Positions 22,391 to 31,644 of a stretch of DNA of 64,000 bases are shown one piece after another. The notes beneath the pieces were generated by a model, which was not told the DNA's origin, searched no databases, and saw only the letters and a list, made by a program, of their open reading frames with translations. Position 1 is the stretch's first letter; every line of letters begins with the position of its first letter. Origin of the DNA: Jiangella muralis (GTDB lineage: Bacteria > Actinomycetota > Actinomycetes > Jiangellales > Jiangellaceae); NCBI RefSeq assembly GCF_001270745.1, contig NZ_KQ434753.1:279155-343154 (forward strand). Direction: 5' to 3'. A program made the position numbers and the translations under genes.

Positions 22391-23477
22391 GCAGGCGCTT
22401 CGCGGCGGCGTCGACCCGCTCGTCGGTGGCCGTCAGCGCGATGCGGACGTGCGAGCCGCCGGCCGGGCCATAGAACGCGCCCGGAGCGGCCAGGATGCCG
22501 CGATCGGCCAGCCAGCCGACGGTGTCCCAGCACGGTTCGTCGCGGGTCGCCCACAGGTACAGGCCGGCGGTCGAGTGGTCGATCCGGAACCCGGCCTCGA
22601 CCAGCGCCGAGCGCAGCACGTCACGCCGCCGCGCGTAGCGTCCGCGCTGCTCGTCGACGTGGGCGTCGTCGTCGAGGGCGGCCACCATGGCGGCCTGCAC
22701 CGGCGCCGGCACCATCAGCCCGGCGTGCTTGCGCACCTCGAGCACCTGACGTACCAGCGCGGGGTCGCCGGCCATGAAGCCGGCGCGGTAACCGGCCAGG
22801 TTGGACCGCTTCGACAGCGAGTGCACGGCCAGCAGGCCGTCGAGCGAGCCGCCGTTGACGGCCGGGTCGAGGATCGACACCGGCCGCTCCTCCCAGCCCA
22901 GCTCGAGGTAGCACTCGTCCGAGACGACGACGGCGCCGCGCTCGCGGGCCCAGTCGACCACCTTGGCGAGGTGGGCCGCCGGCAACACCCGGCCGTGCGG
23001 GTTGGCCGGCGAGTTCACCCAGATCAGCGCGACCCGGCGCGGGCCGAGCGCGGTGACGGAGTCGCTGGCGACCGGGTCGGCCCCGGCCAGCCGGGCGCCG
23101 ATGTCGTAGGTCGGGTAGGCCAGCTCCGGGAACACGACGGTGTCGCCGGGGCCCAGCCCGAGCAGCGTCGGCAGCCCTGCCACCAGCTCCTTCGAGCCGA
23201 TGGCCGGGATGACGGCGGCGGGGTCGAGGCCCTGCGCACCGGCCCGGCGGCCGAGCCAGCGCACCGCCGCCTCGCGCAGCGCGGGCGTGCCCAGCGTCGT
23301 CGGGTACCCCGGGGCGTCCGCCGCCGCGGCCAGCGCGCGGCGGATCACCTCGGGAGTGGGGTCGACCGGCGTGCCGACCGAGAGGTCGACGATGCCGTCG
23401 GGGTGGGTGGCCGCCCGCTCGCCGTACGGGACCAGGGCGTCCCAGGGGAAGTCGGGCAGCTGGAACCGCTGCGGCAC
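22383..23477 (-). CDS. dapC: N-succinyldiaminopimelate aminotransferase
   Basis: A 364-residue fold-type I PLP aminotransferase. The PLP lysine is in SLSKRSNLAGYRAGF and other cofactor motifs are NSPANPHGRV and SDECYLELGW. The opening VPQRFQLPDFPWDAL is typical of actinobacterial DapC. The start is GTG 23477 with AGGAG ten bases upstream, inside the end of the ferredoxin gene; fdx-dapC is the well-known actinomycete pair. Its 3' end overlaps the HExxH gene by eight bases, tail to tail. Confidence 0.92.
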   Translation of the reverse strand: MPQRFQLPDFPWDALVPYGERAATHPDGIVDLSVGTPVDPTPEVIRRALAAAADAPGYPTTLGTPALREAAVRWLGRRAGAQGLDPAAVIPAIGSKELVAGLPTLLGLGPGDTVVFPELAYPTYDIGARLAGADPVASDSVTALGPRRVALIWVNSPANPHGRVLPAAHLAKVVDWARERGAVVVSDECYLELGWEERPVSILDPAVNGGSLDGLLAVHSLSKRSNLAGYRAGFMAGDPALVRQVLEVRKHAGLMVPAPVQAAMVAALDDDAHVDEQRGRYARRRDVLRSALVEAGFRIDHSTAGLYLWATRDEPCWDTVGWLADRGILAAPGAFYGPAGGSHVRIALTATDERVDAAAKRLLS

Positions 23478-23481
23478 CGAC

Positions 23482-23811
23482 TCAGGTCTCCTCGTGCTCC
23501 TGCGGCGGCAACGCCGCGATGATCGCGTGATCCTTGGCGATGGCGCCCAGCTTGGCCGCGCCGCCCGGCGAACCGAGATCGTCGAAGAACTCGACGTTGG
23601 CGGTGTAGTAGTTCTTCCACTCGCCGGGGACGTCGTCCTCGTAGAAGATCGCCTCGACGGGACAGACCGGTTCGCAGGCACCGCAGTCGACGCACTCATC
23701 CGGGTGGATGTAGAGCATCCGCTCGCCCTCGTAGATGCAGTCGACCGGACACTCCTCGACGCAAGCGAGGTCCTTGAGATCGACGCAAGGCTGCGCGATG
23801 ACGTACGTCAC
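23482..23811 (-). CDS. fdxA: 7Fe ferredoxin (3Fe-4S plus 4Fe-4S)
   Basis: A 109-residue electron carrier. The cysteine pattern C9-x7-C17-x3-C21-P and C40-x2-C43-x2-C46-x3-C50-P is that of 7Fe ferredoxins, with the extra C25 typical of the family. The C-terminal extension is acidic. The start is GTG 23811, eight bases after GGGAGG. It is transcribed with dapC. Partners could be P450s or oxidoreductases elsewhere. Confidence 0.93.
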   Translation of the reverse strand: MTYVIAQPCVDLKDLACVEECPVDCIYEGERMLYIHPDECVDCGACEPVCPVEAIFYEDDVPGEWKNYYTANVEFFDDLGSPGGAAKLGAIAKDHAIIAALPPQEHEET

Positions 23812-23924
23812 GGCGGTGTCCTCCCTATCGCAAGCCGCTCCAGTGCCCACCGGTGCGGCCGATCAGTCGTACTGAGCCCTAGTATCGCGGGTGCCCGGAA
23901 TCCATCGTGCACCAAGGTCAGCCT

Positions 23925-24905
23925 ATGAGACAGCCCAGTACGAATCAGAACCCGTCCGACCTGGTCGGACGGCGTGTCGTGGTCCGGTACCGCCTGCACG
24001 GCGAGGAGTTCGGCGGCACCGACGTGCTCGGCGTGCTCGTGTCGCGCACGGACGACGAGCTGCGCGTGCGGCCGTCGCGCGGCGGCGACGTCGTCGCGGT
24101 GCCGGCGGCGGACGTCGTCGTCGTGAAGGAGATCCCGGAGCTGACGGTGACCCGCCGCGACGTCCGCGACCTCGAGGCGGCGGCGCTGCTCGGCTGGCGG
24201 GCGCTGGAGACCGAGTGGCAGGGCGGGTGGCTGCTGCGAGCGTCCGGCGGATTCACCGGCCGGGCCAACTCGTGCCTGCCGCTGGACGACCCCGGGCTGC
24301 CGCCGGCCGACGCCGTCGCGCAGGTCGAGGACTGGTACCGGGCCCGCGGGCTGGTGCCGGCGTTCCAGGTCCCGGAGCCGCTCGGCCGGACGCTCGGGCC
24401 GGTGCTGGACGCGCGCGGCTGGCCGGCCCCGGAGGACCGCACCTTCGTCATGGTGGCGCCGGTGTCCGTGGTGCTCGGCTCGGAGCGGGCCGGGCTGGCG
24501 CCGGTCCGCGTCGACGACCACCCCGACGACGCCTGGCTGGCCGGTTACCACTACCGGGGCGGCGAACTGCCCGCGCACGCCGTCGACGTGCTGGTCAACG
24601 CCGCCGCTGCCGGGTTCGCGTCGGTGGACGACGACGGCGTGCGGGTGGCGATCGCCCGGGGCGCCGTCAGCGACGCGCCGAGCGGACGGCGCTGGCTCGG
24701 CGTCACGGCGGTCGAGGTCGCGCCCGCCGCCCGGCGGCGCGGCCTGGGCGGGCACATCGTCGCCGGGCTGGCGGCGTGGGCCGACCGGCTCGGCGCCACC
24801 GACGTATACCTGCAGGTCGCCGAGCCGAACGCGCCGGCCCGCGCGACGTACCGTAAGGCTGGCTTCGCCGAGCACCACGCGTACCACTACCGCCGGCTGC
24901 GCTGA
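23925..24905 (+). CDS. GNAT-family N-acetyltransferase with N-terminal extension
   Basis: A 326-residue protein. Residues 1-85 form an extra beta-rich region (LVGRRVVVRYRLHGEEFGGT). The C-terminal GNAT fold has the acetyl-CoA loop VEVAPAARRRGLGGHIVAGL and the closing YRKAGFAEHHAYHYRRL. Such two-part acetyltransferases are usual beside fdx-dapC in actinomycetes. The start ATG 23925 has AAGG seven bases upstream; a GTG at 23907 is also in frame. The substrate is unknown. It converges on the VanW gene with a 20-base gap. Confidence 0.78.
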   Translation: MRQPSTNQNPSDLVGRRVVVRYRLHGEEFGGTDVLGVLVSRTDDELRVRPSRGGDVVAVPAADVVVVKEIPELTVTRRDVRDLEAAALLGWRALETEWQGGWLLRASGGFTGRANSCLPLDDPGLPPADAVAQVEDWYRARGLVPAFQVPEPLGRTLGPVLDARGWPAPEDRTFVMVAPVSVVLGSERAGLAPVRVDDHPDDAWLAGYHYRGGELPAHAVDVLVNAAAAGFASVDDDGVRVAIARGAVSDAPSGRRWLGVTAVEVAPAARRRGLGGHIVAGLAAWADRLGATDVYLQVAEPNAPARATYRKAGFAEHHAYHYRRLR

Positions 24906-24925
24906 GCCGGCGGTAGCGGCCCGCG

Positions 24926-27900
24926 TCAGTCGTCGCCGCCGCCCTCGCCGTTGCCCTCGCCGGGGTCCGGGCCGCAGATGACCCGGTGGTTCGGGTTGTA
25001 GGTCCACGGGTCGGCCTCGTCCTTGACGAGGTTGCCGTCGGGGTCGAGCACCTGCCGGTACGACGTGATGGTGAAACCCTGGCTGCCGCCCTGCGCTGAG
25101 CAGTTGCCGGACGTGTCGTAGATCGTCTGCGGGGACGTGTAGTTGGAACGTTCCGACACCGACGTCTCGACCTGGAAGTACGCCGTGCTCCAGATCTTCA
25201 CGTTCAGCGTGCCCTGGCCGCCGGACCGGCTGGGCGTGAAGTTGGTGTCGACGACGACGCCGTACGGGGTGTCGTTCTTGAACCGCATGTCCTTCGAGCC
25301 CCAGGCGACCGTCGCCTCCTGGCCGATCGGGTAGCGGTCGAAGTAGATCGAGTGCGGCCAGTGCTCGACGTCCTCCAGGCCGGCCAGGAAGGCCGCGTGG
25401 AACGTCGTCGTCGCCACCTGGGAGACGCCGCCGCCGAGGGACTCCTCCAGCCGGCCGCCGTCGATGATGGTGCCGGTGGTGAAGCCGTTGGCCTCGGTGC
25501 GCTCGCCGACGATGCCGTTGAGGCTGAACTCGTCGCCGGGCAGCAGCAGTGTGTTGTCGATGCGCTGGGCCGCGGTGCCGATGTTGACGTTGCGGTACTC
25601 GGCGTGCGGGAAGCGCGTCGTGAACTCGGCCACCACCTCGGTGACGCCCAGCTCCTCGGCGGCGGCCGTCGTCAGCTCCGGGTCGACCTCAGACAGCTCG
25701 ACCGCGGCCTGCCGCGCGTCGCCCTCGGCCGTCAGCACCGGCAGCAGCGCCGCGCTCAACGTCTCGGGCGCGATGCCCATGCCCCGCTCGGCCGGCACGA
25801 CCACCGGCTCGCCGCCGTCGATCGTGACGGTGGCGTCGCGGCCCTCCTGGCCCACCTCGGCCAGCTGCTCGCGGGCGACCTCCGTCAGCTTGGCGCCGTC
25901 GAGCGCGGGCTGCAGGGTGCCGGCGTCGTCGGGGGCCATGGTCAGCGCCTGCCCGACGAGCTCCGGCGGCAGCTCGACGCTCTCTTCCCCCGCGACGACC
26001 GTCACGGGCGCGGACATGGCCGGCTCGGCGAACTCGGCGACCGCGCGCTGCACCTCGTCGGCGCTGACCGCCGGCGCCACCTCGTCGATGGCCAGCTGGA
26101 CGTCGCCGATCGGCAGCGTGGACTCGTCGCCGAAGAACGCGCCCTCGAGCCGCTCGATGGTGGCGTCGAGGTTGACCGCGCGGCCCACCTGCGGGTCGCT
26201 CGTGACGACCTCGCCGCCGTCGAACGCGACCGCACCGTTCACCGGCTCGATGTCGGCCTGCGCGGCGATCTCCGTCAGCGCCGCCTCCAGGGTCGCGCGG
26301 TCGACGGCCGCGACCGGCGTGGTCTCGCCGCCGCCGAGCAGCGCCTGGAACAGCGACAGTGGGTTCGCGCTGCCGCCCGGCACCGCGTCGATCGTCGCCG
26401 GCACGTCGACCGTCAGGCCGGCCACCGACGGGACCACCTCGAACGACGTCTCCTCGTCGCCGACGGTCAGGTGGAACGGCTGGTCGACGAGCTCGGGCAG
26501 CTGCGCGTTGAGCGTCTCCTCGGCCTTCTCCGGCGTCATGCCGCCGACCTCGATGCCCGCGACCGTCGCGCCTCTGGCCAGCGAGTCGCCGGCCACCGCG
26601 TACGCGATGCCGTAGCCGATGCCGAGCACCACGACCACGCCGGCCACGACCAGCGCGGCCACCTTCACCCGGCTCCGGCCGCCGCCCTCGCCGTCGTCGC
26701 CGGTGGGCTGGTCGCCCTCGCCGCCGCCGTCGCCGCCGCGTTTGGAGTCGAGCAATGCGGCCGCTGTGGCGGCCTGTCCGAAGGAACGCTGCTGCTGACG
26801 CCGCGACGCCCGGCCGGCTTCGCTCGGCTCGGCGTCCTGGGTGATGGTCTCGGCTTCGGCCGCGGCGGCTGCGGCTCCGGCTGCGGCTGCCGTCGGGTCG
26901 ACGGCGCCGAACTCCTGGGTCGGCTCCTCGGCCGGGCCGCGGCCGGACGGATAGATGCCGGCCGCGCGGGTGCCGGGCTCCGGGCGCGGGCGGGTCGGCT
27001 GAGGCGCTTCGGCGGCCTCGTCCTGCTGCGCTGCCGGGACGGCGTCGGAACCGTTCTGGGCCGCATCCGGCTCGTTCGGTGCGCCGGGATCGCTCTGCTG
27101 CCCTGCGTCCGGGCTGTCCTGCCCGGCGTCAGGGTCGTTCTGCCCGGCGTCGGGCCCGTTCTGAGCGGCCTCAGGGCCGTTCTGGGCGGCGTTGGCGCCC
27201 TCCTGGGTGCCGGCGGGGCCGTTCTGGGCGGCGTCGGGCGCCGCCTCGGCGGTCCCGTCGACCGGCCGGCCGTCGTCTCCGGCGGCGCGAGCCCTGGCGG
27301 CCATCACGTCCTGCACGACGCGGGGCTCCTCGTGGCGCTGGCCGTTACCCTCGGCCGCCTCCGCGGCCGTCGGCACCGGACCGGAGAGGCGGGGGTCGAC
27401 CGGGGGCCGGCCGCTGCGGTCGCGGTCCTTCACGTTCGAGCGGCCGGGCGCCGGGCGCTGTGCCGCCGTCCCACTCGGCGGTGTGCTGCCCCGCTGCTCC
27501 TCCGCGTCGCGGCGGGCGGTGGACTCGGCCTGCTCGGCGGCCCGGGCGCGAGCGCGGGCGGCCTGGGCGCCGCTGAACGCCTGCGCCGTGGCCGCGAACC
27601 GCGCTTCGTCGGCGGCCGGCGGGGCCTGCATGGCGCCGGCGGGGCGGGCCTCCTTCTGGATCGGCGGCAGCATCGACGGTTGCGGCGACGCGGCGCCCAG
27701 CGGTGCCGAGGCCGGGCGCTGCCGGGTGGGCAACGCCTCCTGCTCGGCGTCGTGGTCCCGCGGCGACTCCTGCGGCTCCGTCGCACGCGACGTGGCAGCA
27801 TCCGTGGCCGGCTGACGCGTCTCGTCGGCGCCACGGGCGTCCCGGGGCGGCCCTGGCTTCGGCCGGCGTATGTCGTCGGCGCCAGCGCTCGTGGCCGCCG

Positions 27901-28564
27901 CGTTGCTGGACGATTCAGACGGACGCGCAGCACCGCTACCGGACGATGCCGGCCCGGGCCGGCGCGGAGTTCGATCGCCGCCGGCGGGCTGGCGATCAGC
28001 CACTGGCCCGCGGGCGTCGTCCGGTCGCCGCCCCTCGGCGCGAGGATCGGGACCCGGCCGGCCGCTGTCCGAGGCGGGACGGTCGCCGTCCGGGGCGGCA
28101 CGGTCGTTGCCGGCGGGGGGCGAGGCACTCGGCCGGGCGTCCGCCTCGGCCTGGGCCTTGGACTCGGCCGCGGCCTTGGACTCTGCCGCCGCCTTGGCGT
28201 CCGCCGCCGCGCGCGCCTTGGCCGCCCGCTTCTCCGCGAGCGCCGCCGCCGAGGCGGCGATGGTAGTGGTGCGCCGAGCCGGCGCGCCTCCCCCGCCCGC
28301 GCCTGCAGCACCCGCGCCCGCGGCGCCGCCGCGCACATCGCCAGTGCTCGCGCCGGAGCGCCCGCCGTCCGCGGCTGGACGGCCGGATGTGCCGTTCGTC
28401 TCAGCCGCGGGGTCTGCGGATGCGTCCTCAGCCGGCCCGGTAGGGTCTGCGGAAGACGTCGCCGCCGACCCGTCGGCGGGCAGGCCGGCCTCGACGCCGG
28501 CGTCGTCGCCACGGTCGGTGGAACCGGCCGCGGCGCCGCCCCGGCCAGGTGGGTTGTCGGTCAC
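24926..28564 (-). CDS. VanW-family membrane protein with very long disordered cytosolic N-terminus
   Basis: A 1212-residue protein. About the first 630 residues are low-complexity and cytosolic: an Ala/Lys/Glu helix near 105-145 (AKARAAADAKAAAESKAAA), Pro/Arg/Asp-rich stretches and a run of QNGPDAG/QNDPDAG-type repeats near 440-515. One membrane helix follows (about 635-657), then repeated peptidoglycan-binding (YoaR-like) domains about 665-970 and the VanW domain about 975-1110 (FPHAEYRNVNIGTAAQRIDN; LGGGVSQVATTTFHA). It probably acts in the cell wall; VanW function is not established. Typical homologues are 500-800 residues, so the N-terminus is unusually long. Confidence 0.85.
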   Translation of the reverse strand: MTDNPPGRGGAAAGSTDRGDDAGVEAGLPADGSAATSSADPTGPAEDASADPAAETNGTSGRPAADGGRSGASTGDVRGGAAGAGAAGAGGGGAPARRTTTIAASAAALAEKRAAKARAAADAKAAAESKAAAESKAQAEADARPSASPPAGNDRAAPDGDRPASDSGRPGPDPRAEGRRPDDARGPVADRQPAGGDRTPRRPGPASSGSGAARPSESSSNAAATSAGADDIRRPKPGPPRDARGADETRQPATDAATSRATEPQESPRDHDAEQEALPTRQRPASAPLGAASPQPSMLPPIQKEARPAGAMQAPPAADEARFAATAQAFSGAQAARARARAAEQAESTARRDAEEQRGSTPPSGTAAQRPAPGRSNVKDRDRSGRPPVDPRLSGPVPTAAEAAEGNGQRHEEPRVVQDVMAARARAAGDDGRPVDGTAEAAPDAAQNGPAGTQEGANAAQNGPEAAQNGPDAGQNDPDAGQDSPDAGQQSDPGAPNEPDAAQNGSDAVPAAQQDEAAEAPQPTRPRPEPGTRAAGIYPSGRGPAEEPTQEFGAVDPTAAAAGAAAAAAEAETITQDAEPSEAGRASRRQQQRSFGQAATAAALLDSKRGGDGGGEGDQPTGDDGEGGGRSRVKVAALVVAGVVVVLGIGYGIAYAVAGDSLARGATVAGIEVGGMTPEKAEETLNAQLPELVDQPFHLTVGDEETSFEVVPSVAGLTVDVPATIDAVPGGSANPLSLFQALLGGGETTPVAAVDRATLEAALTEIAAQADIEPVNGAVAFDGGEVVTSDPQVGRAVNLDATIERLEGAFFGDESTLPIGDVQLAIDEVAPAVSADEVQRAVAEFAEPAMSAPVTVVAGEESVELPPELVGQALTMAPDDAGTLQPALDGAKLTEVAREQLAEVGQEGRDATVTIDGGEPVVVPAERGMGIAPETLSAALLPVLTAEGDARQAAVELSEVDPELTTAAAEELGVTEVVAEFTTRFPHAEYRNVNIGTAAQRIDNTLLLPGDEFSLNGIVGERTEANGFTTGTIIDGGRLEESLGGGVSQVATTTFHAAFLAGLEDVEHWPHSIYFDRYPIGQEATVAWGSKDMRFKNDTPYGVVVDTNFTPSRSGGQGTLNVKIWSTAYFQVETSVSERSNYTSPQTIYDTSGNCSAQGGSQGFTITSYRQVLDPDGNLVKDEADPWTYNPNHRVICGPDPGEGNGEGGGDD

Positions 28565-28628
28565 GCTAGGGCACCTATCGGTTTGAATATGCGCAATTCG
28601 TCAGTAGTCAGGTCTCGCCTCGCGCATC

Positions 28629-29054
28629 TTACGTCAATGGTCGAGTCGATCTCGCGCCGACGCCGAGACCCAAGGCAATGGCATACGCCGTGGTGCCGCC
28701 GAACAGGAATACCAGGCCGGCTTCGTCACCGAGGATGACGCGGTCCTCGCCGGGCGGCGCCTGCGCCAGCCACAGGACCGGGCCGAGCCACAGCGCCGCC
28801 ACCACCGCGAGGCCCACCCGGCTGCGCGCGCACGCCCGCGTCAGCACCGCCAGCGAGACGGCGCCGCCGACGGCGAGCAGGATGCCGGCCGGGTTCTGCC
28901 ACCGGTGCACGAACGCCCCGGCGACGGCCACGACCACCGCCGCCGCCCCGAGCCCGGCGACGGCGAGCGTGGAAAGCACCCGGGCCCACCGCGACCGGTG
29001 TGCGGGCGCCGCCGACGGCCGCACCGACGGCGCCGCACCGGGCGCGACGGTCAC
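28629..29054 (-). CDS. four-helix membrane protein downstream of mshB (DUF6113-like)
   Basis: A 141-residue protein with four hydrophobic segments ([70 protein letters not shown]). Its GTG start overlaps the mshB stop by four bases, so it is coupled to mshB. A protein of this kind follows mshB in many actinomycetes (Rv1171 position). The DUF6113 assignment is from memory. Function unknown. Confidence 0.75.
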   Translation of the reverse strand: MTVAPGAAPSVRPSAAPAHRSRWARVLSTLAVAGLGAAAVVVAVAGAFVHRWQNPAGILLAVGGAVSLAVLTRACARSRVGLAVVAALWLGPVLWLAQAPPGEDRVILGDEAGLVFLFGGTTAYAIALGLGVGARSTRPLT

Positions 29055-29965
29055 GGCACGACGCCGGCGAAGAGGTCGGTCTCGAAGCCCGAGGCGGCGC
29101 CGCGCGTGCCGTGTGCCAGCCGGAAGTACTCCTGCGCCCAGATGGGCTGCCCGACGTTGTCGGACAGCGTGAAATACGGCCAGTGGACGTCGATCTGGGT
29201 GGCGTGTGCCCGCATGGCCGCCAGTTTGGCGTCGAGGTGGCCGGTGCCGTCGATGACGGCGTCGACGTCGGCGAGGTCGACGACGTAGCCGAAGTCGTCG
29301 GCCGAGGCGATGTTCTCGAAGCCGGCGTCGCCGCGCTCGCGCAGCGCCGTGAGCGCCTCTTGGAGCACCTGCCGCGGCGTCGCCGTCCAGTACACCTTCG
29401 CGACGTCCCAGGCGGCGCCGAGGTCGGGACGGTAGGAGCGGACGGCGGCGAGGTCGCGCGCGTACGTGGCGACGCGGTGCGCCTGGATGTGGTCGGGGTG
29501 GCCGTAGCCGCCGTGTTCGTCGTAGGTGACCAGCACCTGCGGGCGGATCTCGCGGATGACGGCGACGAGGTGGTCGGCCGCCTCGCGCAGGTCGGCGGCC
29601 CAGAACGAGCGCGGGTCGAGCTGGTCGGGCGCCACCGCGCGGCGGCCGTCGGCGCCCCACACCATGCCGGAGTCGCGGTACCGGCCCGGACCACCCAGGA
29701 ACCGGTGGTCGGCGACCTTCAGCTGCGCCATGGCGTCGGCCAGCTCGCGGGCCCGGTGCGGCCCGAGGGCGTCGTCGTGCTCGGGCGCGAGGTGCGCCAG
29801 CGCGGGCAGCACGATCTCGCCCTGCTCGCCCTGTGTGCAGGTGACGAGCGTGACGTGGGCGCCCTCGGCGACGTAGCGGGCCATGGTGGCGCCGGTGCCG
29901 ATGGACTCGTCGTCGGGGTGCGCGTGCACCAGCAGCAGGCGGCGGTCGGGTAGGTCGACGGGCAT
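29051..29965 (-). CDS. mshB: GlcNAc-Ins deacetylase of mycothiol biosynthesis
   Basis: A 304-residue zinc deacetylase that removes acetyl from 1-D-myo-inosityl N-acetylglucosaminide, the second step to mycothiol. The zinc motif AHPDDE gives H16, D18 and D19, and YGHPDHI gives H156 and H159, equivalent to the catalytic and zinc histidines of MtMshB. The C-terminal block [18 protein letters not shown] is typical. The start is ATG 29965. The 119 bases to the divergent GAF regulator hold its promoter. It shows that the organism makes mycothiol. Confidence 0.95.
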   Translation of the reverse strand: MPVDLPDRRLLLVHAHPDDESIGTGATMARYVAEGAHVTLVTCTQGEQGEIVLPALAHLAPEHDDALGPHRARELADAMAQLKVADHRFLGGPGRYRDSGMVWGADGRRAVAPDQLDPRSFWAADLREAADHLVAVIREIRPQVLVTYDEHGGYGHPDHIQAHRVATYARDLAAVRSYRPDLGAAWDVAKVYWTATPRQVLQEALTALRERGDAGFENIASADDFGYVVDLADVDAVIDGTGHLDAKLAAMRAHATQIDVHWPYFTLSDNVGQPIWAQEYFRLAHGTRGAASGFETDLFAGVVP

Positions 29966-30084
29966 GCACCCAGCCTATGCAGGGGGTCCGACAGCCGGCC
30001 GATCGCCGGGGTTCGGCCATCCGCCGGCCTCCGGACGGCCTACTCTAGGCGTGTCCCGCGGACCACCTCCCCAGGAGGAGCGAC

Positions 30085-31374
30085 GTGCCAAGCAGGGGAA
30101 AGGGAACGAGCCTCCAGCTCGCGCTCCCGAACGGTGTCGACCCGGCCAGCCGCTGGCGGCTCACGGCCCGGGCGCACGAGAGTTTCCTGCGGTCCGACCC
30201 GTCCGGTGACGACGAGGTCCGGCCGGTCGTCCTGGAGTCGTGGCGCCGCTCCGCCGCGCTGCACGTCGACCCGGACCGCCGCGACTCCCCCATGACGCTG
30301 GTCGACGACGCGCTGGAGGAGGCGCGAGCCACGCACCCGCTGCGTCACGCCATGCCGGTCTTGCGCCGGCTGCTGGTCGACGACGCCGCCGACGCGGGCG
30401 TGCTGGTCATCGTCGGCGACGCGCGCGGCCGCATCCTGTGGGCCGAGGGCGACGACGACCTGCGCCGGCGGGCCGAGCGCATGCATCTGCAGGCCGGCGC
30501 CGACTGGTGCGAGGACGCCATGGGCACCAACGCCATCGGCACGGCGCTGGCGGTCGGCGACACCGTGCAGGTCTTCGGCAGCGAGCACTTCGCCCGCACC
30601 GTCCAGCCGTGGAGCTGCACCGCCGCGCCCATCCGCGACCCACGCACCGGGCACATCATCGGTGTCCTCGACATCACCGGCGGCGCGTCGGTGGTGACGC
30701 CGCAGTCGGCGTTCCTGGTCCGGTCCGCCGTCGCGGCGGTCGAGGCCGAGCTGCGGCTGCTCGGCGGCGCGCTCGCGGCCACGCCGGGCAGCCGGCTGGA
30801 GGTGCTCGGCCGCCCGCGCGGACTGCTCGTGCACCTGGGCCAGAGCCTCGAACTGAGCCTGCGCCACACCGAACTGCTGCTCCTGCTCACCGGCCAGCCC
30901 GACGGCCTGCCCGCCAGCGAACTGGCCTGGCAGCTGTACGAGCACGACGCCGCCGAGGTCACCGTCCGCGCGGAGATGTCGCGGCTGCGCAAGGCCGTCC
31001 CCGAGTTGCTGTCGCCGGCCGGCCAGTACCGCCTGCGCACGGCGCTGCGCACCGACGCCATGGACGTCGCCGACCGCCTGACCCGCGGCGACCACCGCGG
31101 CGCCGTCGAGCTGTACCGGGGCGACCTGCTGCCGCGGTCGGCGGCGCCAGGGGTCGTGGCGCTGCGCTATCGGCTGCACGGCTGGCTGCGCAACGTGCTG
31201 CTGCAGTCGGGCGACGGCGAGGCGCTGCGGCGCTACGCGATGTCGCCGTCCGGCCGCGACGACGCGCAGATCTGGCGGGCCTGCCTGGACGGTCTCGCGC
31301 CCGACTCGCCGCAGCGCGCGGAGGCCGCCGCCGTCCTGGCCGGCCTCGACGGCGAACTCGGCCACACCGGCTGA
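30085..31374 (+). CDS. AcoR-like GAF-domain transcriptional regulator
   Basis: A 429-residue protein. Residues 30-60 have the AcoR-type VVLESWRRSAALHVDP segment. A GAF domain follows (about 85-225; AGADWCEDAMGTNAIGTALA, PIRDPRTGHIIGVLDITG). The C-terminal winged helix is RHTELLLLLTGQPDGLPASE...TVRAEMSRLRKAVPEL. It lacks a sigma-54 ATPase domain, as expected for actinomycetes. In relatives this regulator usually sits beside an aldehyde dehydrogenase, but none is adjacent here. The start GTG 30085 follows AGGAGGAG. Confidence 0.82.
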   Translation: MPSRGKGTSLQLALPNGVDPASRWRLTARAHESFLRSDPSGDDEVRPVVLESWRRSAALHVDPDRRDSPMTLVDDALEEARATHPLRHAMPVLRRLLVDDAADAGVLVIVGDARGRILWAEGDDDLRRRAERMHLQAGADWCEDAMGTNAIGTALAVGDTVQVFGSEHFARTVQPWSCTAAPIRDPRTGHIIGVLDITGGASVVTPQSAFLVRSAVAAVEAELRLLGGALAATPGSRLEVLGRPRGLLVHLGQSLELSLRHTELLLLLTGQPDGLPASELAWQLYEHDAAEVTVRAEMSRLRKAVPELLSPAGQYRLRTALRTDAMDVADRLTRGDHRGAVELYRGDLLPRSAAPGVVALRYRLHGWLRNVLLQSGDGEALRRYAMSPSGRDDAQIWRACLDGLAPDSPQRAEAAAVLAGLDGELGHTG

Positions 31375-31419
31375 CGCGCAGGCCGGGTCGGGCTCGATGC
31401 AGAAAGGCCGAAAGAGCTC

Positions 31420-31542
31420 GACCGGGCGGGCTCCATGGACCCAGCCGGGCTCGTCCAGGACGCTCTCAGAGTTCGACCGGGCGGGCTCCATGGACCCAGC
31501 CGGGCTCGTCCGGGACGCTCTCGGAGTTCGACCGGGCGGGCT
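31420..31542. repeat. 55-bp tandem repeat, two and a quarter units
   Basis: Units start at 31420, 31475 and 31530. The first two are nearly identical (GACCGGGCGGGCTCCATGGA onward); the third is cut after 13 bases. It lies between the GAF regulator and the end of the first peptide ATPase gene. The flanks (31375-31419 and 31543-31644) contain related GCGGGCT words but no gene. Confidence 0.85.
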
Positions 31543-31644
31543 ATGGGCGGGCTGGGTTTATGGGCGGCCCGCCCGGTCGTGAGACGAGGGTAGGCGACGA
31601 CACGTTGCAGTCGCGTTGCGAGCGCGACCGCCCTGCTCAGCCGC

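Noticed and set aside
25352-28738. A 1128-codon forward frame opposite the VanW gene
   Set aside because: Low-complexity Arg/Gly translation with no motif; the minus strand has VanW and peptidoglycan-binding domains.
31420-31542. Possible CRISPR array
   Set aside because: The repeat units are directly adjacent without spacers, there are only two full units, and no cas gene is near.
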